The position numbers were made by a program, and so were the translations under genes. From Verrucomicrobia bacterium UBA740 (GTDB taxonomy: Bacteria; Verrucomicrobiota; Kiritimatiellia; RFP12; UBA1067), in the NCBI GenBank assembly GCA_002298665.1, contig DBKW01000010.1:246-14300 (forward strand): a stretch of 14,055 bases of DNA. Direction: 5' to 3'. Positions 13,496 through 14,055 of the stretch are shown piece by piece (position 1 is the stretch's first letter; each line of letters opens with the position of its first letter). The notes beneath the pieces were generated by a model. It saw nothing but the letters and a program-made list of their open reading frames with translations, had not been told where the DNA came from and ran no database searches.

Positions 13496-14055
13496 ATGAA
13501 ACAGATGAAGATCATCAAGCGCAGTGGACAGGAAGTGGATTTCGACATTGAGAAGATTGCGAACGCCATTCGCAAGGCTTCCCAGGCGGTGGATTGTCGT
13601 TTTGCTCTGACGGAAGGGCGCATCAAACTGATCGCCGAGGAAGTCGCCGGCGTGTGCGAGGCGCGCGACCGCGCCATGACGGTCGAGGAGATCCAGGACG
13701 TCGTCGAGAACAAGATAATGGAGATGGGTTCCCATGAGATCGCCAAGCGCTACATCGTCTACCGCTACAAGCGCGAACTCGCCCGCAAGGCCAACACGAC
13801 CGACCAGCAAATCCTGACCCTGATCGAGAACAACAACGAGGACGCCAAGCAGGAGAATTCGAACAAGAATCCCACCATCAACTCCGTCCAGCGCGATTAT
13901 ATGGCGGGCGAGGTGTCGAAGGACGTCTCCGCGCGCATCCTTTTGCCGCAGGATGTCGTGGAGGCTCATCGTTTGGGCATCATCCACTTCCATGACATGG
14001 ACTACTATGCCCAGCACATGCACAACTGCGACCTCGTGAACCTGGAGGACATGCT
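13496..14055 (+). CDS. nrdD: Anaerobic (class III) ribonucleoside-triphosphate reductase, N-terminal part
   Basis: A partial gene: 186 complete codons, then the window ends with no stop. Class III reductase reduces ribonucleotides to deoxyribonucleotides through a glycyl radical and works only without oxygen. Residues about 4-93 are an ATP-cone regulatory domain (IKRSGQEVDFDIEKIANAI ... EIAKRYIVYRYKREL). The start of the catalytic domain follows, with NSNKNPTINSVQRDYMAG, ILLPQDVVEAHRLG and IIHFHDMDYYAQHMHNCDLVNL, all typical of NrdD. The glycyl-radical region would lie beyond the window. A second in-frame ATG at 13505 is possible, and neither has a strong Shine-Dalgarno sequence (only AAAGAGA upstream). 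It is a separate unit from the operon, with its own promoter and NrdR sites, and it points to an anaerobic lifestyle. Its activase NrdG is not in view. Confidence 0.95.
   Translation, partial: MKQMKIIKRSGQEVDFDIEKIANAIRKASQAVDCRFALTEGRIKLIAEEVAGVCEARDRAMTVEEIQDVVENKIMEMGSHEIAKRYIVYRYKRELARKANTTDQQILTLIENNNEDAKQENSNKNPTINSVQRDYMAGEVSKDVSARILLPQDVVEAHRLGIIHFHDMDYYAQHMHNCDLVNLEDM

Overview
The window is a compact, GC-rich stretch of bacterial chromosome. All ten recognisable genes lie on the + strand. Exosortase and PEP-CTERM-type sorting, the MEP isoprenoid pathway (dxs), DapF, an LpxL-like acyltransferase and an oxygen-sensitive class III ribonucleotide reductase (nrdD) point to a Gram-negative, diderm, anaerobic bacterium. 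A member of the PVC group (Verrucomicrobiota, Kiritimatiellota or Lentisphaerota) would fit. That placement is a guess from gene content and style; there is no rRNA or other phylogenetic marker here to test it.

Layout. Positions 1-343 are non-coding. They hold the end of a 22-bp-period repeat array, a conserved intergenic block and an AT-rich promoter immediately before the first gene. Positions 344-12903 hold nine genes with gaps of at most 19 bp and five stop/start overlaps, so they look like one operon: an exosortase fused to EpsI, a WecA/MraY-like glycosyl-1-phosphate transferase fused to the front half of a FlaA1/WbpM-type protein, malic enzyme, a GT39/ArnT-like membrane glycosyltransferase, a short DXS, a membrane-anchored NERD-domain protein, a Prc-type tail-specific protease, DapF and an LpxL-like acyltransferase. 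Positions 12904-13495 are again non-coding: two candidate terminators, a six-copy 22-bp repeat array, a second copy of the conserved block, and a promoter carrying what looks like a tandem pair of NrdR boxes. nrdD starts at 13496 and runs off the right edge.

How the genes may work together. Most of the operon concerns the cell envelope and its lipid carrier. DXS feeds isoprenoid synthesis and hence undecaprenyl phosphate. The WecA-like enzyme loads sugar phosphate on that carrier, the ArnT-like enzyme probably uses polyprenyl-linked sugars, and the exosortase/EpsI protein processes exported proteins linked to surface glycans. Prc is a periplasmic protease, DapF supplies meso-diaminopimelate for peptidoglycan, and the last gene probably acylates a lipid. 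Malic enzyme and the NERD protein do not fit this theme obviously. No PEP-CTERM substrate is present in the window.

Most worth a second look: the 22-bp-period arrays (GTTGCGCCGGAACGG plus 7-bp spacers) that precede both transcription units together with a homologous flanking block; the NrdR box pair before nrdD; the two fusion proteins; and the LpxL-like protein, in which Tyr replaces the acidic residue of the HX4(D/E) motif.
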